This document shows positions 27,789-36,298 of a DNA stretch of 37,139 nucleotides, piece after piece. A program made the translations under genes and the position numbers. The first letter of the stretch is position 1. Each line of letters begins with the position of its first letter. Below the pieces are notes generated by a model, which was not told where the DNA came from, did not search any database, and saw only the letters and a list, made by a program, of their open reading frames with translations. The stretch comes from Rhizobiaceae bacterium (GTDB lineage Bacteria; Pseudomonadota; Alphaproteobacteria; Rhizobiales; Rhizobiaceae). The stretch lies in NCBI GenBank assembly GCA_023953775.1, contig JAMLJD010000041.1, forward strand, positions 1 through 37,139. Direction: 5' to 3'.

Positions 27789-29150
27789 ATGACGTTTCAC
27801 TGGACACAATTGACACCGGCGACCACGGGTCGCCTCGTTGCCCTCGTCTCGGCTTTCGTCGTGGCTCTGTCGGTCGTGGTTGTTGCCACCGGCGCACGCG
27901 CCGCGGTCGAGATCCAGGAAGTCGTTTCGGACAAGGGCGTCAGGGCCTGGCTGGTCGAAGACTACACCGTGCCCATCGTCACCATGCGGTTCGCCTTCCG
28001 GGGCGGCAGCACCCAGGACCCCGAGGGCAAGGAGGGGCTTGCCAATCTGATGACCGGCCTGTTCGACGAGGGTGCCGGCGATCTCGATTCCGACGCCTTC
28101 CAGAAGGCGCTCGACGAGGCTGGCGCCGAGATGAGCTTCGATCAAAGCCGGGACGAACTCTCGGGTTCGATCCGGATGCTGGCTGAAACGCGCGAGAAGG
28201 CCTTCGACCTTTTGCGTCTCGCGGTCAACGATCCGCGCTTCGACCCTGCTCCGGTCGACCGGATCAGGGCCCAGATCGTGTCGGGTATCATCGCGGATTC
28301 GCGTAACCCGTCGACCCTCGCTCAGATCGCCTTCAACAAGGCGCTTTTCGGCGACCATCCCTACGCACGCCGCGACGAGGGAACGGCCGAGAGCCTGGCC
28401 ACCGTGACGCCAGAAGACCTGAAGGCTGCGCGCGAGAAGATGTTCGGCCGCGACAATCTTTACGTGGCGGTGGTCGGTGCAATCGATCCCGAGGATCTGA
28501 AGCGGGAACTCGACCGCGTATTCGGCGACCTGCGGGAGAAGGCCGATCTCGCGCCGGTGGCCGATATCCAGCCGAATCTCGGCCAGGAAACCCGGCTCGA
28601 CTACCCCGTTCCGCAAACGACGTTGCGTCTCGCCTATCCTGGCATGGTGCGGCAGGATCCCGAGTATTTCGCCGCCTATTTGATGAATCATATGCTCGGT
28701 GGCGGTACGTTTTCGTCGCGTTTGTTCGAGGAAGTGCGCGAAAAACGCGGGCTGGTGTACGGAATTTCGTCCTATATCGTGAACTTCGACCACGCTACCG
28801 CGCTGATGATCGGGACCGGCACGGCTCCGGACAAGGCCGAGGAGACCCTTGCCATCATTCGTGACGAGGTACGCCGCATGGCCGAGGAAGGTCCGACCGA
28901 GGGCGAGTTGCGCGAAGCCAAGGACTATGTGCTCGGCGCCTATGCGATCAACAACCTCGATTCGTCCTCGTCGATCGCCCGCACGCTGGTCGACATTCAG
29001 GTCAACGATCTCGGAATCGACTACATCGACAGGCGTGTGAGCCTGATAAATTCCGTGACGCTGGATCAGGTCAAGGCTGCGGCGAAGCTGCTTCTGGATG
29101 CCGAGCCCGCGGTGATGATCATGGGGCCGCAGACCACGAACGGCGGCTGA
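27789..29150 (+). CDS. M16 family peptidase-like protein, non-catalytic partner subunit
   Basis: A 453-residue protein with a signal peptide (GRLVALVSAFVVALSVVVVATGARA, cleavage near residue 38). The HxxEH motif is absent: the equivalent segment reads GLANLMTGLFDEGAG. It keeps the C-terminal arginine/tyrosine features of partner subunits (FSSRLFEEVREKRGLVYGIS). In characterised heterodimeric M16B enzymes one subunit carries zinc and the other binds the substrate end, and this gene follows the catalytic one by a single base, so it is the likely partner. No zinc site means no activity alone. Confidence 0.92.
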   Translation: MTFHWTQLTPATTGRLVALVSAFVVALSVVVVATGARAAVEIQEVVSDKGVRAWLVEDYTVPIVTMRFAFRGGSTQDPEGKEGLANLMTGLFDEGAGDLDSDAFQKALDEAGAEMSFDQSRDELSGSIRMLAETREKAFDLLRLAVNDPRFDPAPVDRIRAQIVSGIIADSRNPSTLAQIAFNKALFGDHPYARRDEGTAESLATVTPEDLKAAREKMFGRDNLYVAVVGAIDPEDLKRELDRVFGDLREKADLAPVADIQPNLGQETRLDYPVPQTTLRLAYPGMVRQDPEYFAAYLMNHMLGGGTFSSRLFEEVREKRGLVYGISSYIVNFDHATALMIGTGTAPDKAEETLAIIRDEVRRMAEEGPTEGELREAKDYVLGAYAINNLDSSSSIARTLVDIQVNDLGIDYIDRRVSLINSVTLDQVKAAAKLLLDAEPAVMIMGPQTTNGG

Positions 29151-29162
29151 CGGGAGAAGCGA

Positions 29163-30026
29163 TTGGACGGCACGGCGGCACGGTCGACGAAGGGGCGGGC
29201 CAGTACGGGCCCGACCTTTGCCGTGGCGTTCGGCGGCGGCGGCGCGCGCGGCCTTGCCCATATTCACGTCATCGAGGCGCTCGACGAACTCGGGATCAGG
29301 CCGGTTGCGATCGCCGGTTCCTCGATCGGCGCGATCATGGGCGCTGGCATGGCGGCCGGCATGACCGGCAGCGATATTCACGACTATGCCCGGTCGATCC
29401 TGGCCCGGCGCTCGGAGGTCGCTGCGCGCATGTGGCGTGCCCGCCCGATCAATTTCGCCGATGTCAGCGCCGGCGGTGTCCGGTTCGGACAACTGAATGT
29501 CGAACGCATCCTGCGCGCCTTCCTCCCCGAACAGGTGCCGCAGAATTTTGCGGAGCTGACGATACCGCTTTCGGTAACGGCGACCGATTACTACGGCCAC
29601 GCGCTCGCCGTTTTCGAGGAGGGCGATCTGATCAGCGCGCTTGCGGCGTCAGCCGCCATTCCCGCCCTGTTCAGGCCCGTTCGGCGCGGCGGCAAACTTC
29701 TCATCGACGGCGGCATCTACAATCCGGTCCCCTTCGACCTGCTCGAAGACAAGGCCGATGTGGTGATCGCGATTGATGTGGTTGGCGCGCCGACGCCCAA
29801 CAGCCGGCGAACGCCGACATCGGTCGAGCTGATGTTCGGCGCGAGCCAGTTGATGATGCAGTCGATCACCGCAATGAAGCTGAAGACGCGGCGTCCGACC
29901 ATTCTGCTGAGGCCGCCAATCTCCGGCTTCCGCGTGCTCGATTTCATGAAGATCGACGCACTGATGCGCGAGACCGCCGGTATCAAGGACGAATTGAAGC
30001 GCGCGGTTGCGGCGATCGCGGCGTAA
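29163..30026 (+). CDS. Patatin-like phospholipase family protein
   Basis: A 287-residue lipid acyl hydrolase. The oxyanion loop GGGGARG is at 24-30, the nucleophile elbow GSSIG at 52-56 with Ser54, and the dyad Asp in DGG at 182-184 (IDGGIYNPVP). No clear signal peptide is visible, so a cytosolic or membrane-surface site is likely. The TTG start at 29163 is preceded by GGGAGAAG and is 12 bases after the M16 partner gene, which suggests one operon. A later GTG at 29223 would cut into the oxyanion region. It may hydrolyse phospholipids, but no substrate can be deduced. Confidence 0.88.
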   Translation: MDGTAARSTKGRASTGPTFAVAFGGGGARGLAHIHVIEALDELGIRPVAIAGSSIGAIMGAGMAAGMTGSDIHDYARSILARRSEVAARMWRARPINFADVSAGGVRFGQLNVERILRAFLPEQVPQNFAELTIPLSVTATDYYGHALAVFEEGDLISALAASAAIPALFRPVRRGGKLLIDGGIYNPVPFDLLEDKADVVIAIDVVGAPTPNSRRTPTSVELMFGASQLMMQSITAMKLKTRRPTILLRPPISGFRVLDFMKIDALMRETAGIKDELKRAVAAIAA

Positions 30027-30039
30027 CCTGCCTGCGGCG

Positions 30040-31481
30040 TTATTGCAGAGTGGCAGCCTTGCCCGTCGAGAAGGGCGAGTGCGCGGTCGGCGGCGGCCCG
30101 GGAAGCAAGGCGTCCGGCGGTGGGGTTTCTCCGATACGCCGGACCACGCGGAAGCAGACGATGCAGGCCGCAATGCCGAACAGAACCGCACCCAGACCCC
30201 AGCCGGCGATGATGCCCACCGCGCCGAAGAAGTGCCCGCCGAGCCAGACGAACGGAATCACGCCCAGCGTCGAACGTGCCCAGTTGAAGACCGTCGAATA
30301 GGTCGCGAAGCCGAGATTGTTGAACGCCGCATTGGCCACGAACAGCGCGCCGTTGAACAGGAAGCTGCCGGCCGCATAGAGGCAGAAGAAGACGATCAGC
30401 TCGCGCGCCTGGCCTGTCGCGCCGAAGAGATCGGCGATCCAGCCGCGCCCGAAAGCCAGCAGAGCCCATACCGACAGGCAGTAGACCAGGGTGAAGAGCA
30501 GGGCGTCGCGCATGATCGTGTTGAGCCGTTCGTACAGCCGGGCACCGTAGTTCTGCCCGAGGATCGGTCCGACCGAGCCCGACAGCGCGAAGATCACCCC
30601 GAACGCGACCGGAATGAGCCGGCCGATAATCGCCCATCCGGCAACCGCATCGTCGCCGAACCGCGCGATTTCGACGGTGACGAAGGCATTGCCGACCGGT
30701 GTGGCGAGCTGGGTCATGACCGCTGGCAGGCCGATCGCGAAGAACGGCCGCGCGATCTGACCGAGCCGCGCCAGGTCAGGCAGGCGCACCAGGCGATGGA
30801 CGATGCCTGCGCCGTACAATCCGACGCCGACGAGCACGATCCGCGACAGAACGGTGGAGATCGCGGCCCCGTCGAGACCGAGATCGAGGCCGAAGATGAG
30901 CAGAGGGTCCAGAAGCGCCGCTGCGAGGCCACCCGCCAGCGTCACATACATGGCCCGGCGGGCGTCGCCGACCCCGCGAAGGATGCCGCTTGCACCCATG
31001 CCGAGTGCAACCAGGGGCGACGACGGAATCACGATCTGAAGGAAGCGCGTTGCAGCGCCTGCGCGTCTCGCCCGTCGCCCCAGAAGACCTACGAGCGGTG
31101 ACAGGAACGGCCACAATGCGATGGCGATGATCCCCGACGACAGGCCCATGAAGACGAGCGACGCGCCGCCCAGCCGCGCCGCCTCGTCGCGGCTGCCTTC
31201 GCCGGGGTCCGCGACACCAGCGCGGATGTCGCGATGGTCAGGCCGATGGACACCGATATCGTGAAGAACATCAGCGTTCCCGCGAAGCCGATGGCGGCCG
31301 CGAGTTCCTCGACGCCGAGAAGCGAAATGTAGAAGAGGTTCAGCGCGTCGACGATGAAAATGGCGATGAGGCCGACCGAGCCGGTCGCGGTCATCGTCAC
31401 CACATGGCGCATTGTCGACCCTGTCGTGAACTTGGCCGCCTTGTGGCCGGCTGCGGCAGGGCTGTCCGTCGTATCGCTCAC
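30040..31481 (-). pseudogene. MATE family efflux transporter, interrupted by one frameshift
   Basis: The coding region reads as a 12-helix MATE exporter, which uses a proton or sodium gradient to export drugs and metabolites. The first part (from GTG 31481, SDTTDSPAAAGHKAAKFTTG) carries HVVTMTATGSVGLIAIFIVD and SIGLTIATSALVSRTP. The remainder from about 31206 carries GEGSRDEAARLGGASLVF and MGLSSGIIAIALWPF, with QIVIPSSPLVALGMGASGIL. One missing base in the GGGG run at 31204-31207 (minus-strand CCCC) links the halves and gives 480 residues, normal for MATE. The amino acid sequence is well kept on both sides, so I think a consensus error is more likely than decay. It converges with the patatin gene. 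Confidence 0.8.
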
Positions 31482-31708
31482 GCTCGTAGGATCCGCTCGG
31501 GCCCGGAGCCGGATCGCATCGCTGCGGTTGAGGCTGTCGGATCGGCGCTCGTCGGCGATTTCTCCCTGTTTATCCCCCTCATATGGTCCTCCTCCACGCG
31601 CGCCCCACCGGAAGTCATCGCCGCCGCCCCATTGCACATCATTGGCCGGGACAATAGATGGTGCGTGATATCCGCAATGTACAAACTCACTGCAACGACC
31701 GGGATACC

Positions 31709-33046
31709 ATGGCCGCAGCGATAGATGCCAGCGCACTGACCGATCGCGTTTCCTCGCTCGTGGAGGCAGCCCGCCGCGCCGGTGCCGATGCGTCCGACGC
31801 CGTGGCGATCCGTTCGCGCTCGACCAGCGTTTCGGTCCGCCTTGGCAAGGTCGAGGGAACCGACGCATCCGAGACCGACGATATCTCGCTGCGGGTCTTC
31901 CTGGGCAAGCGGGTCGCCAGCGTGTCTGCTCCGGCTTCCGCCGATCCCGTGTCTCTGGCCGAACGCGCGGTGGCGATGGCAAGGGTTTCGCCGGAGGACC
32001 CTCACCAGGGCCTCGCCGATCCGGCGCGCCTTGCGACCCGCGTCGTAGATCTCGATCTCGTCGACGATACAGAAGTGTCGGCCGCGGACCTGAAGGACGC
32101 GGCACTGGCGGCGGAAGAAGCAGCACTTGCCGTGAAGGGCGTCACCAACTCGTCGGGCAGTGGTGCCAGCAGCGGCTTCGGCGGCTTGGTCCTGGCAACT
32201 TCGCACGGCTTTCTCGGCCACTATGTCACGTCGCGTCATTCGCGTTCTGTAAGCGTCATCGCGGGCGAGGGAACCGCGATGGAGCGCGACTACGATTATT
32301 CCTCCCGTCTCCACTATGCCGACCTCGCGTCGCCGCGCGAGATAGGCACCAGGGCGGGAGCACGCGTTGTCCGGCGCATCGGCGCCCGCAAGGCGAAGAC
32401 CGGCCGCGTTTCGGTCGTGCCTGATCCGCGCGTGGTGCGCGCGGTATGGCCAGCCATATCGCCGGCGCTATCAACGGCGTTCGGTGGCGCGCAAGACGAG
32501 CTTCCTGCGCGACTGCATGGGCAAGCAGATCGCCGTACCTGGGATCACGGTGACAGACGATCCGCACGGCGGCGCGGCCAATCCTCCAGGCCGTTCGATA
32601 AGGGGAGGGGTGGCGGCGGATCCGCTGATCGTGATCGAACGCGGTACGCTAAGCCACTGGCTCCTGTCGAGCTCGGCGGCCCGCGTGGTCGGCCTCGAAA
32701 CCAACGGCCGGGGCGTACGGCAGCCTTGTCGGTATCACCATCCTCGACCAACTTTGCGATCGAACTGCGAAGCAAGTCCCGAGAGCTCCATTCGCGGATT
32801 GAAGACGGGCTTCTACGTCACCGAACTGTTCGGCCACGGGGTCAATATGGTGACGGGCGAATACAGCCGCGGAGCGTCGGGTTTCGGATCGAGGATGGGG
32901 AACTGGCGATTCGGTCTCGGAAGTGACCATTGCATCCAACCTCAGCGACATGTTGATGAACATGACCGCTGCCGCTGATCTCGACCGCGATTTCGACCGC
33001 CATGCCGACGCTCCTAATCGAAGGGATGACGCTTGCCGGAAGCTGA
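31709..33046 (+). pseudogene. pmbA: PmbA/TldE metalloprotease-family protein, broken by about nine frameshifts
   Basis: TldD/TldE (PmbA) form a complex that processes small peptides and inhibitors. The N-terminal 230 codons from ATG 31709 are intact (SLVEAARRAGADASDAVAIR, SVSVRLGKVEGTDASE, GFLGHYVTSRHSRSVS). After that the conserved text runs through all three frames: GMASHIAGAIN, then SVARKTSFLRDCMGKQIAVPG, RGQSSRPFDK, VAADPLIVIERGTLSHWLL, GLETNGRGVR, PSSTNFAIE, TGFYVTELFGHGVNMVTGEY, RIEDGELA, SEVTIASNLSDML and PTLLIEGMTLAG. I count about nine one- or two-base shifts between 32435 and 33006. Correcting them gives about 447 residues, the family length. This looks like low-quality sequence rather than a decayed gene. 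Confidence 0.8.
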
Positions 33047-33825
33047 CGCAGCCGTCGTCGCCGACGATCTTGACCTGATTGCCACGGCCGCGCGCGAGGC
33101 GGGCGAGATCGCGATGGCCATTTCAAGCGCGATCCGGAAGTGTGGCTCGCGACGGCCTGGTCGCCACGCCAGGTGGATTTCGATGTCGACCGCTTCCTGC
33201 GTGAACGCTGACGCGCGCCCGCCCCGGCTATGGCTGGCTGTCGGAGGAAACGGTGGATACCCACCACCGCCTCTCCAGGCTTCGGACCTTCGTCGTCGAT
33301 CCGATCGACGGCACACGCGCCTTTCTGGACGGACGCTCGACCTGGTGCGTCAGCATTGCGGTCGTGGAATCTGGAGCCATTCCCCTGGCCGGCGTTCTGG
33401 AATGTCCGGCCAAGGGTGAGACCTACTCAGCCGGCCGTGGGCGCGGCGCGACCTGCAACGGCCGGTCGATCGCCGTGCGGAAGCCCGGTCCCGACCTGAC
33501 GGTCGCAGGGCCGAAGTCCATGATCAATGCCCTTCCGTCCGAGGAACGGACGCGAACCCGCCCATACCCCTACGTGCCTTCGCTGGCCTATCGCGTCGCG
33601 CTTGTGGCGGCCGGAGCGATCGACGCGACCTTCGTCAAACCCAACTCGCACGACTGGGATATTGCGGCAGCCGACCTGATCCTCGCCGAAGCCGGCGGGG
33701 CCATACTCGACATGTCGGGTGAGCGTCCCCGTTATGCCGGCACCCGCCTTGTTCACGACGCGCTCGTTGCCGGCAGCGGCGCATTGCTCGCCACAATGCT
33801 GTCGACGATCCGCCAGGCCGGCTGA
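33033..33825 (+). pseudogene. Inositol monophosphatase/CysQ-type phosphatase, broken by two frameshifts
   Basis: A magnesium-dependent phosphatase of the IMPase fold. It has the signature FVVDPIDGTRAFLDGRSTWC near the metal site, WLSEETVD, and the C-terminal motif HDWDIAAADLILAEAGG. The start is a TTG at 33033, overlapping the end of pmbA and preceded by AAGGGA. The frame breaks at TTT (33121-33123), where a lost T restores AMAIFKRDPEVWLATAW, and at 33208, where a lost C restores FLRERLTRARPGYGWLSEE. Adding both gives 264 residues, typical of the family. CysQ would hydrolyse 3'-phosphoadenosine 5'-phosphate; an inositol or other sugar phosphate is an alternative. Confidence 0.78.
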
Positions 33826-33932
33826 CGCGGCGCGATGGTTCCAAAGTGGCCGCAATTCCTCTACAGAAAAGCGCTTGACCGGCCGGCATCTCCGGCCGCA
33901 TGCCGGATTTGCGCAGAAGTACGGATAAAACC

Positions 33933-34184
33933 ATGAGCGAAAACGAAAACAAGAAACAGCTCTTGCACCTTGTCTTCGGCGGCGAACTGGATTCGCTGGA
34001 GGGCGTTCAGTTCCGCGATCTCGACAAGCTGGACCTCGTCGGCATCTTTCCCGACTACAAGTCGGCCGAAGCAGCCTGGAGGGCAAAGGCCCAGGAGACC
34101 GTGGACAACGCCCTCATGCGCTATTTCGTCGTCCATCTCCACAGGCTGCTCGACCCAGAGGCATCGTCAGGCAGCCAGTCCTGA
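33933..34184 (+). CDS. DUF4170 domain protein
   Basis: An 83-residue cytosolic protein with the conserved stretch LLHLVFGGELDSL and VGIFPDYKSAEAAWRAKAQETVDNALMRYFVVHLHRLLDP, which I recognise as the DUF4170 family common beside waaA in rhizobia. Function is unknown. The ATG at 33933 gives MSENENKKQ; an in-frame ATG at 33900 is possible. It follows the phosphatase by 107 bases, and its stop is 4 bases before the next ATG. A CTTGAC sequence at about 33873 might be part of a promoter, but no matching -10 is clear. Confidence 0.82.
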   Translation: MSENENKKQLLHLVFGGELDSLEGVQFRDLDKLDLVGIFPDYKSAEAAWRAKAQETVDNALMRYFVVHLHRLLDPEASSGSQS

Positions 34185-34188
34185 GACG

Positions 34189-34980
34189 ATGGAGAACGAA
34201 GCCATTTCTTCTTCTCCGGAAGTCGGCGGCCAGCCGGCGTCGAAACGGCAGCGTCCGCTCAAGGCGGCATGGAAGGCCATCCGAAAGCCGCTCGCGCAGT
34301 CGCGTATCGTCAAGGCGGCAATCGTCGGCCTCTTCACCGCCTATCTGCGGTTCGCCAAATGGACCAATCCGCCGGCTGACGGGTCGCCCGACGAGGACGA
34401 ACTCGCCGCGGGGCTGATGCCCGGCATCCTGGCGCTGTGGCACGGTCAGCATATTCTGGCGCTTGCGATCAAGCCGACCGGCTTCACCATGGCGGCAATG
34501 TTCTCGAAGAGCAACGATGCCGAGCTCAACGCAAAGGTCGCCGAACGGCTCGGCTATCATGTCGTCCGAGGCTCGGGTGGACGTGACGGGTTGCACGATC
34601 CCGGCAAGGGCGGCGCCCGCGCGCTGCTGACGCTCAAGAAGCTTCTCGACCGCGACATGCTCGTCTGCATGATTGCCGACATCCCTCACGGAACGCCGCG
34701 CGAGGCCGGGTTGGGCGTCGTCACGCTTGCGCGTGTCTCCGGCCGCCCGGTCTTTCCGCTGGCCATCGCGACGAGCCGCCGCTCGGTGATCGAGAAAAGC
34801 TGGGACAAGACGACGATAAACCTGCCCTTCGGCCGGCGGGCCGTGGTCCTTGGCGACCCGATATTCGTCGACAAGGACGCCGGTCCCGACGAACTCGAAG
34901 CCAAGCGCGGTGAAGTTACCGCGGCGCTTAACGCGGCGACCGAGAAGGCCTACGCCCTTGTCGACGGTGCTCAGCAATGA
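34189..34980 (+). CDS. DUF374/lysophospholipid acyltransferase family protein
   Basis: A 263-residue protein of the DUF374 group within the lysophospholipid acyltransferase superfamily. It has one hydrophobic N-terminal segment (VKAAIVGLFTAYLRFA) and the conserved LWHGQHILALAIKP, in which WHGQ parallels the HxxxxD-type site, FSKSNDAELNAKVAERLGY and MIADIPHGTPREAGLGVVTLA. The neighbours waaA and lpxK suggest a role in lipid A or envelope lipid handling, but that is inference. The ATG at 34189 gives MENEAISSSP; a longer frame starts in the previous gene. Its stop overlaps the waaA ATG by 4 nt. Confidence 0.83.
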   Translation: MENEAISSSPEVGGQPASKRQRPLKAAWKAIRKPLAQSRIVKAAIVGLFTAYLRFAKWTNPPADGSPDEDELAAGLMPGILALWHGQHILALAIKPTGFTMAAMFSKSNDAELNAKVAERLGYHVVRGSGGRDGLHDPGKGGARALLTLKKLLDRDMLVCMIADIPHGTPREAGLGVVTLARVSGRPVFPLAIATSRRSVIEKSWDKTTINLPFGRRAVVLGDPIFVDKDAGPDELEAKRGEVTAALNAATEKAYALVDGAQQ

Positions 34981-36296
34981 GCGAACGCATTGCCCGGGCG
35001 CTGCTGACTGCCTACCGCTGGGGCGGCGCCGCGCTCTATCCGCTGATCGGCGGCTACGTCGCCTGGCGGGCCACGCGCGGCAAGGAGGATCGCGCCAGGC
35101 GGCGCGAGCGCTACGGCTTTTCCGACCGGCATCGCCCGCCGGGTCCGCTGATCTGGTTCCACGCCGCCAGCGTCGGTGAGACAAATGCCGTTGCGCCGTT
35201 GATCGAGAGTGTGCTTGAGCAGCGGATCTCCGTCATCCTGACGACCGGTACGGTGACGTCGGCGCGCGTTGCGGGTGACCGGCTGGGCGATCGGATCGTC
35301 CACCAATACGTGCCGCTCGACCCGCCCGCGGTCAGTCGCTTTCTCAATCACTGGCAGCCGGATCTGGCGATCATCGCCGAATCCGAGATCTGGCCGATGA
35401 CCATCCTCGAACTCGGTGCGCGGCGCGTTCCGCAGGTACTGGTCAACGGCCGGTTGTCCGACCGCTCGTTTGCGTCATGGTCCAAGCGGGCATCGCTGGC
35501 CGAGGCGCTGTTCGAGAACCTGGCTCACGTCGTCGCCCAGTCCGAGACCGACGCGGAGCGCTTCCGTGCGCTGGGCGCGCGACCGGTGACGGTGTCGGGT
35601 AACCTGAAGGCCGACAGTTTCCCGCCTCCGGCGCCCGAGGGCGCGGTCGAGACGATCCTCGCGCAGATCGGCAACCGCAAGCGCTGGGCAGCGATCTCGA
35701 CCCACGAGGGCGAGGAAATGATCGCCGCCGAGGTCCACCAGAAGCTCAAGACCCGCTATCCGGGCATATTCACGGTTATCGTGCCACGCCACCCCGAGCG
35801 CGCGACCGCGGTCGAGGCCGGGCTGGTTTCGGCCGGGCTCAGGGTCGCGCTCCGCAGCCGCGGCGACGAGGTCACCCCCGAGACCGACATCCTGCTGGGC
35901 GACACGATCGGCGAGATGGGTCTTTACCTGCGTCTCACCGACATTGCATTCGTCGGGCGATCACTGACCGCCAGGGGCGGTCAGAATCCGCTCGAGCCCG
36001 CGATGCTCGGAACCGCCGTCCTGGCGGGGAAAGACGTCCAGAATTTCAACGATACCTACAAGATGCTGATCGAACGGGGCGCCGCCCGTCTGGTCACGGA
36101 CAAGGACATGCTGGCCGGCGCCGTCAATTTCCTCCTCAAGAACGACAGCGCGCGCAAGGCCATGTCCGAGGCGGGGCTGAAGACGGTCGAGGAGATGCGT
36201 GGTTCGCTGTCGGCGACGCTGCAGGCGCTCGGCCCGTTCATCCAGCCGCTCATTCTCAAGTCCCGGCTCGAAAGTGGTGAACCTCGGAGGCGCTGA
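34977..36296 (+). CDS. waaA: WaaA (KdtA), 3-deoxy-D-manno-octulosonic acid transferase
   Basis: A 439-residue GT-B glycosyltransferase at the inner face of the inner membrane that adds Kdo from CMP-Kdo to lipid IVA. The N-terminal domain has one membrane segment (WGGAALYPLIGGYVAW) and the acceptor-site motif FHAASVGETNA with Glu68, then PDLAIIAESEIWPM and VLVNGRLSDRS. The C-terminal domain has FVGRSLTARGGQNPLEPA and PRHPERA. Length is normal. It is translationally coupled to the upstream gene (ATGA) and ends 2 bases before lpxK, completing a Kdo-lipid A operon. Confidence 0.95.
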   Translation: MSERIARALLTAYRWGGAALYPLIGGYVAWRATRGKEDRARRRERYGFSDRHRPPGPLIWFHAASVGETNAVAPLIESVLEQRISVILTTGTVTSARVAGDRLGDRIVHQYVPLDPPAVSRFLNHWQPDLAIIAESEIWPMTILELGARRVPQVLVNGRLSDRSFASWSKRASLAEALFENLAHVVAQSETDAERFRALGARPVTVSGNLKADSFPPPAPEGAVETILAQIGNRKRWAAISTHEGEEMIAAEVHQKLKTRYPGIFTVIVPRHPERATAVEAGLVSAGLRVALRSRGDEVTPETDILLGDTIGEMGLYLRLTDIAFVGRSLTARGGQNPLEPAMLGTAVLAGKDVQNFNDTYKMLIERGAARLVTDKDMLAGAVNFLLKNDSARKAMSEAGLKTVEEMRGSLSATLQALGPFIQPLILKSRLESGEPRRR

Positions 36297-36298
36297 GC

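Noticed and set aside
31482..32126. Minus-strand frame extending upstream of the MATE start over pmbA
   Set aside because: It is antisense to the intact N-terminal part of pmbA; the MATE-like sequence begins only near 31481.
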